Assembly: GCF_000814845.2 (NCBI RefSeq)
Contig: NZ_CP010431.2
Location: 5,642,001-5,706,000 of the forward strand
Source of the DNA: Pandoraea sputorum
GTDB lineage: Bacteria > Pseudomonadota > Gammaproteobacteria > Burkholderiales > Burkholderiaceae
DNA length: 64,000 nucleotides
Reading direction: 5' to 3'
The translations under genes were made by a program, and so were the position numbers. Numbering within the stretch: the stretch's first letter is position 1; each line of letters begins with the position of its first letter. Below the pieces are notes generated by a model that worked only from the letters and a program-made list of their open reading frames with translations, was not told the DNA's origin and searched no databases. Positions 21,533 to 30,219 of this stretch are shown here, piece after piece.

Positions 21533-22117
21533 TCAGGGTGCGCTGGCCTTCTGCGGCGTCAACACCAGTTTGTCGGTGTCGTAGCCCTGCTTGCGCAACT
21601 GGGCACGCATTTGATTCAGCGTGTCGTCGTCGATCTTCGGCGAGCGCGAGAGTATCCAGAGATACTCACGGCCAGGCTCTCCAACAGCGGCATACTGATA
21701 GTCACCGTCGAGCACGATAACCCAGTAGTTGGCCCAAAGCCAGGGAATCCAGCGCAACCAGTCCGGCGCGAACGTCACTTTGAAGCGTGCGGTGCCAGTG
21801 CCCTGCCCGTCGGTACGTGCCAGACCGGTATCGCTCGCCCAGGTGCCATCTTCCTTACGACACTTGTTGGTGACTTCGATCTTTCCGTCCGGACGCGCCA
21901 CGTACTCTGCGGTCACGTCCGACACACATTTTCGCTCGAAGAAATTCGGGTAGCGTGCTATTTCGTACCAGGTACCGACATAACGCGCCTTATCGATCTT
22001 TTGCACGGGACGCACGCGCGTCGTGAGCGATTCCTGCCCGGATTGCGCCCAGGCCACGGCAGCCACCACCGACAATCCGACCATCACGGCGCCGGCCCAA
22101 CGTGTTACACGGGTCAT
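21533..22117 (-). CDS. lipocalin family protein (Blc-like), periplasmic
   Basis: A 194-residue lipocalin. An N-terminal signal peptide ([18 protein letters not shown]) is followed by the family motif [17 protein letters not shown], and near the end by [14 protein letters not shown]. There is no lipobox cysteine, so unlike the classical Blc lipoprotein it is probably soluble in the periplasm. Such proteins bind lysophospholipids or other amphipathic molecules. Its start overlaps the rsmG stop by 4 bases (ATGA), so it is translated with rsmG. Confidence 0.9.
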   Translation of the reverse strand: MTRVTRWAGAVMVGLSVVAAVAWAQSGQESLTTRVRPVQKIDKARYVGTWYEIARYPNFFERKCVSDVTAEYVARPDGKIEVTNKCRKEDGTWASDTGLARTDGQGTGTARFKVTFAPDWLRWIPWLWANYWVIVLDGDYQYAAVGEPGREYLWILSRSPKIDDDTLNQMRAQLRKQGYDTDKLVLTPQKASAP

Positions 22118-22791
22118 GCCGTCACCTTCACGCGGAGCAAATGACGCTCGGCGTCGAGAAAAGGCACGTTCAGCGCCAGCCGTTCGACAAGCTCGTAGCC
22201 GTCAGGCAACGCCAGTTCGCTTTCGGCCGCCACGCCCTTCATCGCCCAGAAACTACCGCCAGGGGCCAGCAAGTTACGGCCAAGCGTAACGAAGTCGTTC
22301 AATTCCGCGAAGGCGCGCGAAACGATGGCGTCGAACGGTGCGGGCACTTCTTTGCCGACGACGAGCGACTCCACGCGGCCGGTCACGACCGTCAGATTGG
22401 TCAGTTTGAATGTGGCGCGGGCTTGCGTCAGAAAGGCAGTCTTCTTATGGACGATGTCGTTCACCGTCACCTCCCAGTCCGGACGCACGATCGCCAGCAC
22501 CACACCGGGCAGGCCACCGCCCGAACCGACGTCGAGCACGCGTGAAATCGGCTCACGATCCAGTCGCGGCAGAATCGAGAGCGAATCGAGCAAATGCTTG
22601 ACGACCATCTGTCGCGGATCGCGGATCGACGTCATTTGTAGCGAAGCATTCCACTTTGCCAGCAGCATCTGATAGTCGAGCAGGCGTGCCTGTTGCTCGG
22701 CACCGATCGTCAGACCGAGTTGTTCAATACCGTCAGCCAACAAAGCAGCGAGTTCGTTGCCGCCTGGTGCGGCAATACGCGGAGCAGTCAT
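22114..22791 (-). CDS. rsmG: 16S rRNA (guanine527-N7)-methyltransferase RsmG
   Basis: A 225-residue class I methyltransferase that modifies G527 of 16S rRNA. The SAM-binding motif is [18 protein letters not shown] near residue 80, and the conserved [16 protein letters not shown] lies near 150. The [10 protein letters not shown] element ahead of motif I is typical. It follows mnmG by 12 bases, the classical gidA-gidB pair. Confidence 0.96.
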   Translation of the reverse strand: MTAPRIAAPGGNELAALLADGIEQLGLTIGAEQQARLLDYQMLLAKWNASLQMTSIRDPRQMVVKHLLDSLSILPRLDREPISRVLDVGSGGGLPGVVLAIVRPDWEVTVNDIVHKKTAFLTQARATFKLTNLTVVTGRVESLVVGKEVPAPFDAIVSRAFAELNDFVTLGRNLLAPGGSFWAMKGVAAESELALPDGYELVERLALNVPFLDAERHLLRVKVTA

Positions 22792-22803
22792 GAGGTCTCC
22801 GCG

Positions 22804-24795
22804 TCAGGCAGCGTGCTGACCGCCGGAGTCGCCATCGGCGGCGACATTGGCGTCGGCAGTCGCTTCCCCCACCTCCCCTGAAGCACGACGGCGCCCGAGC
22901 CCTTTCTTCAGGTGGATCATCAACAGCGAGATCGCAGCGGGCGTCACACCGGAGATACGAGAGGCTTGCCCCAGCGTTTCGGGCCGTTGAGCGTTCAGCT
23001 TCTGGCGCACCTCGATCGACAGCCCACGAACGTCGTTGTAATCGATGCTGGCGGGCAGCACCGTGTTCTCGTTCGCTTCCTTGCGCACGATCTCATCGGC
23101 CTGACGGTCGATGTAGCCCTGATACTTGACCGCAATCTCAATCTGCTCGCGGATCTGATTCGCTTGCAGCGCATCATCGGACAGTGCAGTCTCAGGCGCG
23201 AGACGACCGCCCTGCACTGCCATCAGCGCGTCGTACCCGACTTCCGGGCGACGGAGCAGGTCGGCCAGCGAATACTCGTGGTCGATGGCTTTACCGAGCA
23301 ACGGCACCGCGTCTTCCGCCGGGAACGTCTTCGGATTCACCCACGTCGTCTTAAGACGTTCTGTTTCACGTGAAACAGCATCGCGCTTGCGGCAGAACGC
23401 TTCCCAACGAATATCGTCGACAACGCCCAATTCACGGCCTACTTCCGTCATGCGCATATCCGCGTTGTCTTCACGCAGCGACAGGCGATATTCCGCGCGG
23501 CTGGTGAACATACGATACGGCTCGGACACCCCGCGGGTGATCAGGTCGTCGACCAACACCCCGAGGTAAGCCTGATCGCGACGCGGGCACCAGGCTTCGC
23601 GGCCCTGCACTTGCAGTGCGGCGTTGATACCGGCGAGCAGCCCCTGTGCTGCGGCTTCTTCGTAGCCGGTCGTACCGTTGATCTGTCCTGCGAAGAACAG
23701 TCCCGAAATCACGCGGGTTTCCAGCGAACTGCGCAGTCCGCGCGGATCGAAGTAGTCGTACTCGATGGCGTAGCCGGGACGCAGAATATAGGCGTTCTCC
23801 ATCCCCTTCATCGAGCGGACGAGTTCCAGCTGCACATCGAAAGGCAGGCTGGTGGAGATACCGTTCGGGTAATACTCGTTGGTCGTCAGACCTTCCGGTT
23901 CGAGATAGATCTGATGGGACGTCTTATCGGCGAAGCGATGGATCTTATCTTCGATGGACGGGCAATAGCGCGGCCCGACGCCTTCGATGACGCCCGTGTA
24001 CATCGGCGAACGGTCGAGGCCGCCTCGGATGATGTCGTGCGTCCGTTCGTTGGTATGCGTGACCCAGCACGGCACTTGGCGCGGGTGCTGGTCGGGGCGT
24101 CCGAGGAACGAGAAAACCGGCACCGGATCCAGATCACCCGGCTGTTCTTCGAGGACGGAGAAATCGATAGAACGCCCGTCGATACGCGGGGGCGTACCCG
24201 TCTTCAACCGACCTTGCGGCAACTTCAACTCTTTCAGACGTGCGGAAAGGCTGATGGCAGCGGGATCACCGGCACGGCCACCGACATAGTTGTTCAGCCC
24301 CACGTGAATCTTGCCGTCGAGGAAAGTCCCGGCGGTGAGCACTACAGCGCGAGCGCGGAAGCGCAATCCGACCTGCGTGATCGCCCCGACAACGCGGTCG
24401 CCTTCGACAATAAGATCTTCCACGGCTTGTTGGAAGAGCCATAAATTAGGCTGATTCTCGAGGCGATGGCGGATGGCTTGCTTATAAAGAAGCCGGTCGG
24501 CTTGAGCGCGGGTCGCACGGACAGCGGGTCCCTTGGACGAATTCAGAATACGAAACTGAATCCCGCCCTCGTCGGTGGCAGCGGCCATGGCGCCGCCGAG
24601 TGCATCCACTTCCTTGACGAGGTGGCCTTTGCCGATCCCGCCGATGGAGGGATTGCAGCTCATCTGGCCGAGCGTCTCGATATTGTGGGTGAGCAGAAGT
24701 GTCTTACAGCCCATGCGGGCCGAGGCGAGCGCAGCCTCGGTACCGGCATGGCCGCCACCCACCACGATCACGTCAAACTCGGTCGGATAAAGCAT
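22804..24795 (-). CDS. mnmG: tRNA uridine-5-carboxymethylaminomethyl modification enzyme MnmG
   Basis: A 663-residue MnmG (GidA) that with MnmE modifies the wobble uridine of several tRNAs. FAD binding is shown by [21 protein letters not shown] at the N-terminus, and the family signature [21 protein letters not shown] follows. The C-terminal MnmE-contact region is intact, then a variable Ala/Gly-rich tail. Odd point: the codons for AVSRET near residue 475 spell a perfect parS site (23362-23377). Two more parS-like sites lie 90-148 bases upstream of the start. Confidence 0.97.
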   Translation of the reverse strand: MLYPTEFDVIVVGGGHAGTEAALASARMGCKTLLLTHNIETLGQMSCNPSIGGIGKGHLVKEVDALGGAMAAATDEGGIQFRILNSSKGPAVRATRAQADRLLYKQAIRHRLENQPNLWLFQQAVEDLIVEGDRVVGAITQVGLRFRARAVVLTAGTFLDGKIHVGLNNYVGGRAGDPAAISLSARLKELKLPQGRLKTGTPPRIDGRSIDFSVLEEQPGDLDPVPVFSFLGRPDQHPRQVPCWVTHTNERTHDIIRGGLDRSPMYTGVIEGVGPRYCPSIEDKIHRFADKTSHQIYLEPEGLTTNEYYPNGISTSLPFDVQLELVRSMKGMENAYILRPGYAIEYDYFDPRGLRSSLETRVISGLFFAGQINGTTGYEEAAAQGLLAGINAALQVQGREAWCPRRDQAYLGVLVDDLITRGVSEPYRMFTSRAEYRLSLREDNADMRMTEVGRELGVVDDIRWEAFCRKRDAVSRETERLKTTWVNPKTFPAEDAVPLLGKAIDHEYSLADLLRRPEVGYDALMAVQGGRLAPETALSDDALQANQIREQIEIAVKYQGYIDRQADEIVRKEANENTVLPASIDYNDVRGLSIEVRQKLNAQRPETLGQASRISGVTPAAISLLMIHLKKGLGRRRASGEVGEATADANVAADGDSGGQHAA
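23362..23377. other. parS site inside mnmG
   Basis: A perfect 16-bp palindrome TGTTTCACGTGAAACA, the universal ParB site, inside the mnmG coding sequence. It is about 1.5 kb from the main intergenic array. Confidence 0.9.
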
Positions 24796-24884
24796 CGCAA
24801 TATTGCCGCTGACGGCAAACTCTCTGGATTCGGTAATTGCGGAATTATAGCGGTATTGCGATGCATCATTTGTAACTGCACTCG

Positions 24885-24900
24885 TGTTTCACGTGAAACG
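24885..24900. other. parS-like site (15 of 16 bases), upstream of mnmG
   Basis: TGTTTCACGTGAAACG differs from the consensus only in the last base. It lies 90 bases before the mnmG start, close enough for bound ParB to affect the mnmG promoter. Confidence 0.85.
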
Positions 24901-24927
24901 TTAGGGCAAAGTGGTGGTTTTGCTGGA

Positions 24928-24943
24928 TGTTTCACGTGGAACC
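24928..24943. other. degenerate parS-like site
   Basis: TGTTTCACGTGGAACC has two changes from the consensus, one of them inside the 14-bp core, so binding may be weak. It lies 27 bases beyond the site at 24885. Confidence 0.55.
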
Positions 24944-25100
24944 CTGAGGTCTTTTGATGTTTGGACGGGGGTATTGATCCTGTTTCAGAAGGCGTCTTGA
25001 ACTGCGCTTGCATCCATTTTTGCCGTAAACATCGGAAAGTCTCCCCACGTTCAGACGAGAACCCTTCGATACGAGCACTTCGTCGCACCCGCAGACGTCC

Positions 25101-25188
25101 GGGCAGTAGAGATTGGGGGCGCTCGACTGTGCCCCACCTGAAAGTCGCTTCGCCTGAGTTCCCTCGAATCCCCACCACTCAATTGCCC
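25101..25188 (-). repeat. hairpin element copy a (decayed)
   Basis: The first copy of the roughly 90-nt element. The conserved loop is present but the arms (about 25106-25124 and 25156-25175) differ in length and several pairs. A perfect parS site follows 32 bases to the right. Confidence 0.75.
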
Positions 25189-25220
25189 ACGGCCAGTCGC
25201 CCGGGCGATGCTTGCGATAC

Positions 25221-25236
25221 TGTTTCACGTGAAACA
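25221..25236. other. parS site, perfect
   Basis: TGTTTCACGTGAAACA, 32 bases right of hairpin copy a. It starts the first long tandem repeat unit. Confidence 0.93.
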
Positions 25237-25374
25237 TCGAAGTCGGCCCGTGGACTTGCGAAGACGGTTCACCGCTCCGATGGACGTCCCACCTTTGCCC
25301 CACCCTCTCTCGAATGCCACGTCGCGGCCTATTAAAACCACCCGGTGTCACCATCGTGCCGTTCTCTCAACCAT

Positions 25375-25465
25375 CCGGGCAGTGGGGATCGGAAGCACTC
25401 GGCTGTGCTCCACTTGAAAGTCGCTTCGCCTGAGTGCCCCCGATCCCCACCATTCAATTGCCCGG
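25375..25465 (-). repeat. hairpin element copy b
   Basis: Outer ends CCGGGCA and TGCCCGG, then 19-base arms (25382-25400 and 25432-25450) around a conserved 31-base loop. Read on the minus strand, the arms pair throughout, with two G-U wobbles. parS follows 30 bases to the right. Confidence 0.88.
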
Positions 25466-25495
25466 GGCCAGCCACCCGAGCGATGCTCGCGACAC

Positions 25496-25511
25496 TGTTT
25501 CACGTGAAACA
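25496..25511. other. parS site, perfect
   Basis: TGTTTCACGTGAAACA, 30 bases from hairpin copy b and 8 bases after a small CGAGC/GCTCG hairpin. Confidence 0.93.
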
Positions 25512-25640
25512 TCAAGGCCGGTACGTGGACTGGCTCACGGTTCCGATCGACTTCCCATCTCCGGCCTGCCCTCTCTCGAATGCCACGTCGCGGCCTATTA
25601 AAACCACCCGATGCCACCATCGTGCCGTTCTCTCAACCAT

Positions 25641-25731
25641 CCGGGCAGTGGGGATCGGAAGCACTCGGCTGTGCTCCACTTGAAAGTCGCTTCGCCTGAG
25701 CGCCCCCGATCCCCACCATTCAATTGCCCGG
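25641..25731 (-). repeat. hairpin element copy c
   Basis: Same architecture as copy b. On the minus strand all arm differences are G-U wobbles. parS follows 30 bases to the right. Confidence 0.88.
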
Positions 25732-25761
25732 GGCCAGCCACCCGAGCGATGCTCGCGACAC

Positions 25762-25777
25762 TGTTTCACGTGAAACA
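25762..25777. other. parS site, perfect
   Basis: TGTTTCACGTGAAACA, 266 bases from the previous site. Confidence 0.93.
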
Positions 25778-25906
25778 TCGAGGTCGGTACGTGGACTGGC
25801 TCACGGTTCCGATGGACTTCCCATCTCCGGCCCACCCTCTCTCGAATGCCACGTCACGGCCTATTAAAACCACCCGATGCCACCATCGTGCCGTTCTCTC
25901 AACCAT

Positions 25907-25997
25907 CCGGGCAGTGGGGATCGGAGGCTCTCGGCTGTGCTCCACTTGAAAGTCGCTTCGCCTGAGTGCCCCCGATCCCCACCATTCAATTGCCCGG
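25907..25997 (-). repeat. hairpin element copy d
   Basis: Same architecture, with one true mismatch in the inner arm (GGCTCTC instead of GGCACTC). parS follows 30 bases to the right. Confidence 0.88.
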
Positions 25998-26027
25998 GGC
26001 CAGCCACCCGAGCGATGCTCGCGACAC

Positions 26028-26043
26028 TGTTTCACGTGAAACA
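26028..26043. other. parS site, perfect
   Basis: TGTTTCACGTGAAACA, 266 bases from the previous site. Confidence 0.93.
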
Positions 26044-26180
26044 TCGAAACCGGTTCGTGGACTTGCGAAGACGATTCACCGCTCCGATAGACTTCCCATT
26101 CCGGCCCACCGTCTCTCGAATGTCACGTCGCGCCCTGTTAAAACCACCCGATGCCACCATCGTGCCGTTCTCTCAACCAT

Positions 26181-26271
26181 CCGGGCAGTGGAGTTCGGAG
26201 GCACTCGGCTGTGCTCCACTTGAAAGTCGCTTCGCCAGAGTGCCCCCGATCCCCACCACTCGATTGCCCGG
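26181..26271 (-). repeat. hairpin element copy e
   Basis: Same architecture, with one true mismatch and two wobbles in the arms. A parS-like site follows 29 bases to the right. Confidence 0.88.
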
Positions 26272-26300
26272 GGCAGCCCGAACGTGAAATTGGCGATGTT

Positions 26301-26316
26301 GGTTTCACGTGAAACG
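26301..26316. other. parS-like site, intact 14-bp core
   Basis: GGTTTCACGTGAAACG: the GTTTCACGTGAAAC core is perfect and only the two outer bases differ from the consensus. Confidence 0.88.
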
Positions 26317-26512
26317 TTAAGGTATTGGTCACCCGCATATCGAAGCCCCCCGGTTCCCTTAATTACCGAATCTCCAACCCTTGGGCGACTCCACCCTCCG
26401 TTTGAGGTGCAGCAGCACTTCGACCCCAACGCTTCTAGGTGCAGCCCATCAGGAAATGCGCGACCGCCAAGGGGACGGACACGGGGACCGACAGCGGACA
26501 AGATTGCGGGAA

Positions 26513-26528
26513 TGTTTCACGTGAAACG
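26513..26528. other. parS-like site, 15 of 16 bases
   Basis: TGTTTCACGTGAAACG, not accompanied by a hairpin element. It stands in unique sequence between the direct and inverted cassettes. Confidence 0.87.
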
Positions 26529-26773
26529 TCGGGAGACGTCATCGCACGGATCGCGGGGGGCACACGTTTTTCCCCGGAGGTCGACGGTCCTTGCGCAACC
26601 CCACCCGGCTCCACCCCACGAACAGCGAAGCCGACTACGAGAATCTTCCAACGTTATGCCGAACGCGCACCTCTTCCCTTTCCTGCTTCCAAGCCGGGAG
26701 GGTTAGCTGGCACATGACATCCTCCCAGTGGCGTTCAAACCAGACAACGGGCGTCCCCCATCCAAAGCAACGC

Positions 26774-26789
26774 TGTTTCACGTGAAACT
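26774..26789. other. parS-like site, 15 of 16 bases, of the inverted cassette
   Basis: TGTTTCACGTGAAACT. Here the hairpin lies to the right (copy f, 28 bases away), so the whole parS-hairpin cassette is inverted relative to copies a-e. Confidence 0.87.
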
Positions 26790-26817
26790 AATTTCGCACG
26801 AACACTTGGGGTGAAAT

Positions 26818-26907
26818 CGGGCAATTGAGGGGTGGGGATTGGGGGCGCTCTGGCGAAGCGACTTTCAGGTGGAGCACAGCCGAGTGCCTCCAATCCCCAC
26901 TGCCCGG
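26818..26907 (+). repeat. hairpin element copy f (inverted)
   Basis: Arms at 26832-26850 and 26882-26900 pair fully with two G-U wobbles on the plus strand. Compared with copies b-e, one C-G pair has become T-A on both arms. The flank to the right matches the conserved AAAACCACCC block in reverse. Confidence 0.88.
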
Positions 26908-27044
26908 AAGTTAGGAAGAACAGTGCCGCGGTAGCACCCGATGGTTTTCAAAAAGGCATGCATCCCACGTGTAGCGAACCAACTCCACGAGTCACCCCAC
27001 TTCGCCACATTTAGCCGAACAGTCACGAACCGCGACGAAAGCTT

Positions 27045-27134
27045 CGGAGATTTGAGAGGTGGGGATCGACGGTGCTCTGGCGAAGCGACTTTCAAGTGGA
27101 GCACAGCCGAGTACCGTCGATCCCCACTGCCCGG
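27045..27134 (+). repeat. hairpin element copy g (inverted, covarying arms)
   Basis: Arms at 27059-27077 and 27109-27127 pair with 18 Watson-Crick pairs and one wobble, although the inner five positions differ from all other copies. No parS site is adjacent on the expected side. Confidence 0.88.
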
Positions 27135-27191
27135 AAGTGAGGGAGAACGGCACCGTGATAGCGGGATGTGGTGTTAAGAAAAGCCTCCCCT

Positions 27192-27207
27192 CGCTCCACG
27201 TGAAACA
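27192..27207. other. degenerate parS-like half-intact site
   Basis: The right half CACGTGAAACA is intact while the left half has three changes. It is a probable relic or weak ParB site between hairpin g and the DnaA boxes. Confidence 0.5.
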
Positions 27208-27287
27208 AAGAAACGCAGCAACGAAAACAGCCAACCAAACCCGAAAGCCAACACCGCCACCATCTTCGCAGCGACCATCCACCTGCG

Positions 27288-27459
27288 TTATCCACATCCG
27301 AGCCAAGAACACAAAAATCCGCCGCAGGAATTTGCTTTTCTGTGGATAACCTCGACAACGAATTCCACAAGAATTTCGAGAAAATCTCGCAACCCCTTAT
27401 TGCGGCAGTGCGCCATAGATTTGAGTTACTCACACATATCCACAAGCAACTGTGAATAA
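27288..27459. other. probable replication origin (oriC): DnaA-box cluster
   Basis: Perfect DnaA boxes TTATCCACA lie at 27288-27296 (plus) and 27341-27349 (minus). TTATTCACA lies at 27451-27459 (minus). One-mismatch versions lie at 27436-27444 (ATATCCACA) and 27426-27434 (TTACTCACA). The surrounding sequence is AT-richer than its flanks, as expected for an unwinding element. The parS array and parAB lie next to it, as is normal at chromosomal origins. No dnaA gene is in the window. Confidence 0.75.
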
Positions 27460-27593
27460 GTGACTTACCATACTTTGCCGCGAAGCCCCGGCGTCGCCCC
27501 AAATAATTGGGGACGGATAGCTCTATCGAACGACCGTTCAGATTGCATGTCCGGTTAAAGCGACCACCCCATCGCCCGCACCCAGAAACGAAA

Positions 27594-27618
27594 AAGGCCC
27601 GCCAAACCGGCGGGCCTT
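27594..27618 (-). terminator. rho-independent terminator of the first liv operon
   Basis: A perfect 10-bp stem (AAGGCCCGCC and complement) with a 5-base loop, followed on the minus strand by TTTTTCGTTTC. It lies about 40 bases after the livF stop. Confidence 0.88.
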
Positions 27619-27658
27619 CTCAACCTGTGTCGAACTACGTACCGACAGTCAACGACCG

Positions 27659-28405
27659 TCAGGCAGCCTTCTTAGCCAGCCCCAGATACGTCTCAATCAC
27701 CTTGGGATTGGTAGCCAGCTCCTGCGCCGGCCCTTCGAGGGCAAGCTCGCCCGTCTCGATCACGTAGGCATAGTCGGCAACCTGCAACGCCGCGCGTGCG
27801 TTCTGCTCGATCAGCAGCGTGGCAACGCCCGTCTTACGCAAGTCATTGATGATGTGGAAGATTTCCTTCACGATCAGCGGTGCCAGACCCAGGCTAGGCT
27901 CGTCCAGCATCAGCAACTGCGGCTTAGCCATCAACGCACGGCCCACCGCAAGCATCTGACGCTCCCCGCCCGACAGCGTCCCCGCCTGCTGCACACGACG
28001 CTCCTTCAGACGCGGGAACAGCTCATAGACCACATCCATCTGATCGAGGAAGTTCTTCTCCCCCGCCTTCTTGCGACGGTAAGCGCCGAGCAGCAGATTG
28101 TCCTCAACGGTCATCGTCGAGAACAGCTCACGCTTCTCCGGCACCAGACACATGCCGCGCGACACACGGGCTTCGATCGTCAGCGCCGACATCTCCTGAC
28201 CAAGATAAGCCACGCTGCCCTTGCTCGACCCGTTGTGCGGCAGCGCGCCCATGATCGCGTTGAGCATCGACGACTTGCCCGCGCCGTTCGGACCGATCAC
28301 GGTGACGATCTGCCCCGCCCCGACGCGCAGATGCGCACCATGCACCGCCTCGACTTTGCCGTATGCGACGGCGAGGTCCTTGACCTCCAGAATTGCGTCG
28401 GCCAT
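27659..28405 (-). CDS. livF: branched-chain amino-acid type ABC transporter ATPase LivF (system 1)
   Basis: A 248-residue ATPase. Walker A is [11 protein letters not shown], the signature is LSGGERQMLAVGRAL and Walker B is LLMLDEPSLGLAP, which together with TLLIEQNARAALQVADYAYVIETG is typical of LivF. I chose the ATG at 28405, which overlaps the upstream stop by one base (TGATG) and has GGAGGAG before it. The longer open frame upstream is out-of-frame reading of the neighbouring gene. It powers import together with the fused permease-ATPase next to it. Confidence 0.94.
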   Translation of the reverse strand: MADAILEVKDLAVAYGKVEAVHGAHLRVGAGQIVTVIGPNGAGKSSMLNAIMGALPHNGSSKGSVAYLGQEMSALTIEARVSRGMCLVPEKRELFSTMTVEDNLLLGAYRRKKAGEKNFLDQMDVVYELFPRLKERRVQQAGTLSGGERQMLAVGRALMAKPQLLMLDEPSLGLAPLIVKEIFHIINDLRKTGVATLLIEQNARAALQVADYAYVIETGELALEGPAQELATNPKVIETYLGLAKKAA

Positions 28406-30201
28406 CACTCCACTCCTCCCAGGTACGCTTCGAGCACCGCCGGGTTCTTCTGCACGTCTTCCGGCAGCCCCTCGGCGATCTTGGTGCCGAACTCCATCAC
28501 CACCAGGTGATCGGTCAGATTCATCACGAAGTCCATGTCGTGCTCGACCAGCAACACGCTCATGCCCTCGTCCTTGAGCTTCTTGAGCAGATCGCCCAGC
28601 GCCTGCTTTTCCTTGTAGCGCAAGCCTGCGGCCGGTTCGTCGAGCAACAGCAGCGTCGGATCGCACGCCAGTGCACGCGCGATTTCCAGAATACGTTGCT
28701 GACCCAGCGCCAGACTGCCCGCCTCGTCATACATGTGCGCCCCAAGGCCCACACGCTCAATCTGCAGCTTCGCTTCATGCAGCAGCATCGCTTCTTCGTG
28801 ACGATCCAGACGCAGCACACTCGACCACACACCACCCTGCGGACGACGACGCAGACCGTTCTTGTCGCGCAGATACGCGCCGATAGCGACGTTCTCAAGC
28901 ACGCTCATATGCGGCATCAGACGCACGTGCTGGAAGGTCCGGCCGATACCGCGCTTGACGATCTCACGCGAGGGCAACCGGTCGATGCGCTCGCCCAGGA
29001 ACGAAATCTCACCGCGCGTTGCCTGCAACACACCGGTCACCAGGTTGAACGTCGTCGACTTGCCCGCACCGTTCGGACCGATCAGGCCGACGATCTCGCC
29101 CGCCTTCACTTCGAACGACACGTCGTTCACCGCAACCAGTCCGCCGAACTCCTTGCGTGCCTTCTCAAGCTTGAGCACCACCTCGCCCACCGCTGGCTTG
29201 GGACGATGTCCCAACGGCTCAGCCTGCTCAGGCGCTTTCGCGACACGTCGCGCCGGGAAGATCTTCCCGAAGAACGGCCACACGCCATCGCGCGCATATT
29301 GCAGCAACAACACGAGCAAGATGCCGAAAACGATGGTTTCGAAGTTGCCGTTCGCGCCCAGCAGCACCGGCAGAATGTTCTGCAAGTAGTCCTTGAGTAC
29401 CGTCAGAATCGCAGCCCCCAGCACCGCACCCCACACGTGGGATACGCCACCGACCACCGCCATGAACAGATACTCGATGCCGTGGTTCAGGTTGAACGGC
29501 GTCGGGTTCACGGCACGCTGCAAGTGCGCGTACAGCCAGCCCGAGATCGCAGCGAGCACCGCCGCATAGACGAACACGACAACCTTCATCCATGCCGTGT
29601 TCACGCCCATCGCCTCGGCCATCACGCCGCCACCCTTGAGCGCGCGAATCGCACGGCCCGGGCGCGAATCCAGCAGGTTCTTGATCGACACCACCGCCAG
29701 CACCACCACGATCCAGATCAGGTAGTACATCTGACGCCCGCTCGCCAGCTCCAGGCCAAACAGGTTGATCGTCGGAATGTCGTTCAGGCCGTCGTACTTG
29801 CCCAGGAACTCCAGGTTGCCGAACAGGTAATACAGCGCCAGACCCCACGCGATCGTGCCCAGCGGCAGGAAGTGGCCCGACAGGCGCATCGTGATCGCAC
29901 CGATGATCAGCGCCGCACCCGCCGTAATCGCCACGCCAACGATCAGACCGAGCCACGGCGATGCGCCGTAAGCCGTGGTCAGATACGCCGTCGCATAAGC
30001 GCCCAGACCGACGAACGCCGCCTGTCCGAACGAGGTCATGCCCGCCACGCCCGTAAGCAACACGAGACCGATGGCGACAATGCTGTACAAGCCGATGTAG
30101 TTAAGCAGCGTCACCCAGTATTCAGGCAAACGCACCGGCGCTGGCAGTACCGGCAACACCGCCAGCAGCACCAGGAAAATCAGGAAGTATTTGTTTTTCA
30201 T
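28405..30201 (-). CDS. fused ABC permease-ATPase, LivM-LivG type (system 1)
   Basis: A 598-residue fusion. Residues 1 to about 315 are a LivM permease with eight or more helices ([25 protein letters not shown] is the classic LivM stretch). After a linker, residues from about 345 form a complete LivG ATPase with Walker [14 protein letters not shown], signature [15 protein letters not shown] and Walker [12 protein letters not shown]. Usually these are two genes. It overlaps livF by one base and follows livH by 18 bases. The fusion should fix the 1:1 ratio of permease to ATPase. Confidence 0.93.
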   Translation of the reverse strand: MKNKYFLIFLVLLAVLPVLPAPVRLPEYWVTLLNYIGLYSIVAIGLVLLTGVAGMTSFGQAAFVGLGAYATAYLTTAYGASPWLGLIVGVAITAGAALIIGAITMRLSGHFLPLGTIAWGLALYYLFGNLEFLGKYDGLNDIPTINLFGLELASGRQMYYLIWIVVVLAVVSIKNLLDSRPGRAIRALKGGGVMAEAMGVNTAWMKVVVFVYAAVLAAISGWLYAHLQRAVNPTPFNLNHGIEYLFMAVVGGVSHVWGAVLGAAILTVLKDYLQNILPVLLGANGNFETIVFGILLVLLLQYARDGVWPFFGKIFPARRVAKAPEQAEPLGHRPKPAVGEVVLKLEKARKEFGGLVAVNDVSFEVKAGEIVGLIGPNGAGKSTTFNLVTGVLQATRGEISFLGERIDRLPSREIVKRGIGRTFQHVRLMPHMSVLENVAIGAYLRDKNGLRRRPQGGVWSSVLRLDRHEEAMLLHEAKLQIERVGLGAHMYDEAGSLALGQQRILEIARALACDPTLLLLDEPAAGLRYKEKQALGDLLKKLKDEGMSVLLVEHDMDFVMNLTDHLVVMEFGTKIAEGLPEDVQKNPAVLEAYLGGVE

Positions 30202-30219
30202 TCTGTGGTCCGCCCCGGC

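Larger units (their letters stand above)
25221..26300. repeat. four tandem repeat units of about 266-275 bp, each beginning with parS
   Basis: Units start at 25221, 25496, 25762 and 26028 and have lengths of 275, 266, 266 and 273. Each unit carries, in order, a parS site, a variable stretch of about 70 bases, a conserved block with TATTAAAACCACCC, a hairpin element and a small CGAGC/GCTCG hairpin just before the next parS. Units 2 and 3 are nearly identical, while the outer two are more diverged, the pattern of internal duplication. Confidence 0.9.
24796..27658. other. 2.9 kb gene-free origin region with parS array, hairpin cassettes and DnaA boxes
   Basis: No believable gene is present. Short open frames here translate the same repeat over and over, with parS appearing as FHVKH/FHVKQ or VSRET. 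The region holds ten parS-like sites (24885-27207), seven hairpin elements (25101-27134) and a DnaA-box cluster (27288-27459), and ends with the terminator of the gene cluster to the right. The stretch 26330-26770 has parS sites but no hairpin, and I see nothing else in it. The stretch 27460-27590 is AT-richer next to the DnaA boxes. Confidence 0.9.

Noticed and set aside
25101..27134. CRISPR array
   Set aside because: Repeats of about 90-270 bases with parS sites and no short identical repeat/unique spacer pattern, and no cas genes nearby.
25101..27134. Insertion sequence or transposon with terminal repeats
   Set aside because: No transposase frame exists, and the CCGGGCA ends flank only a 90-nt hairpin. 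A non-autonomous element remains possible and is kept within the hairpin findings.
24961..27502. Several open frames of 60-140 codons on both strands in the origin region
   Set aside because: Their products repeat the same peptides because the DNA is a tandem array. None has a consistent ribosome site, and different frames are open in different copies.
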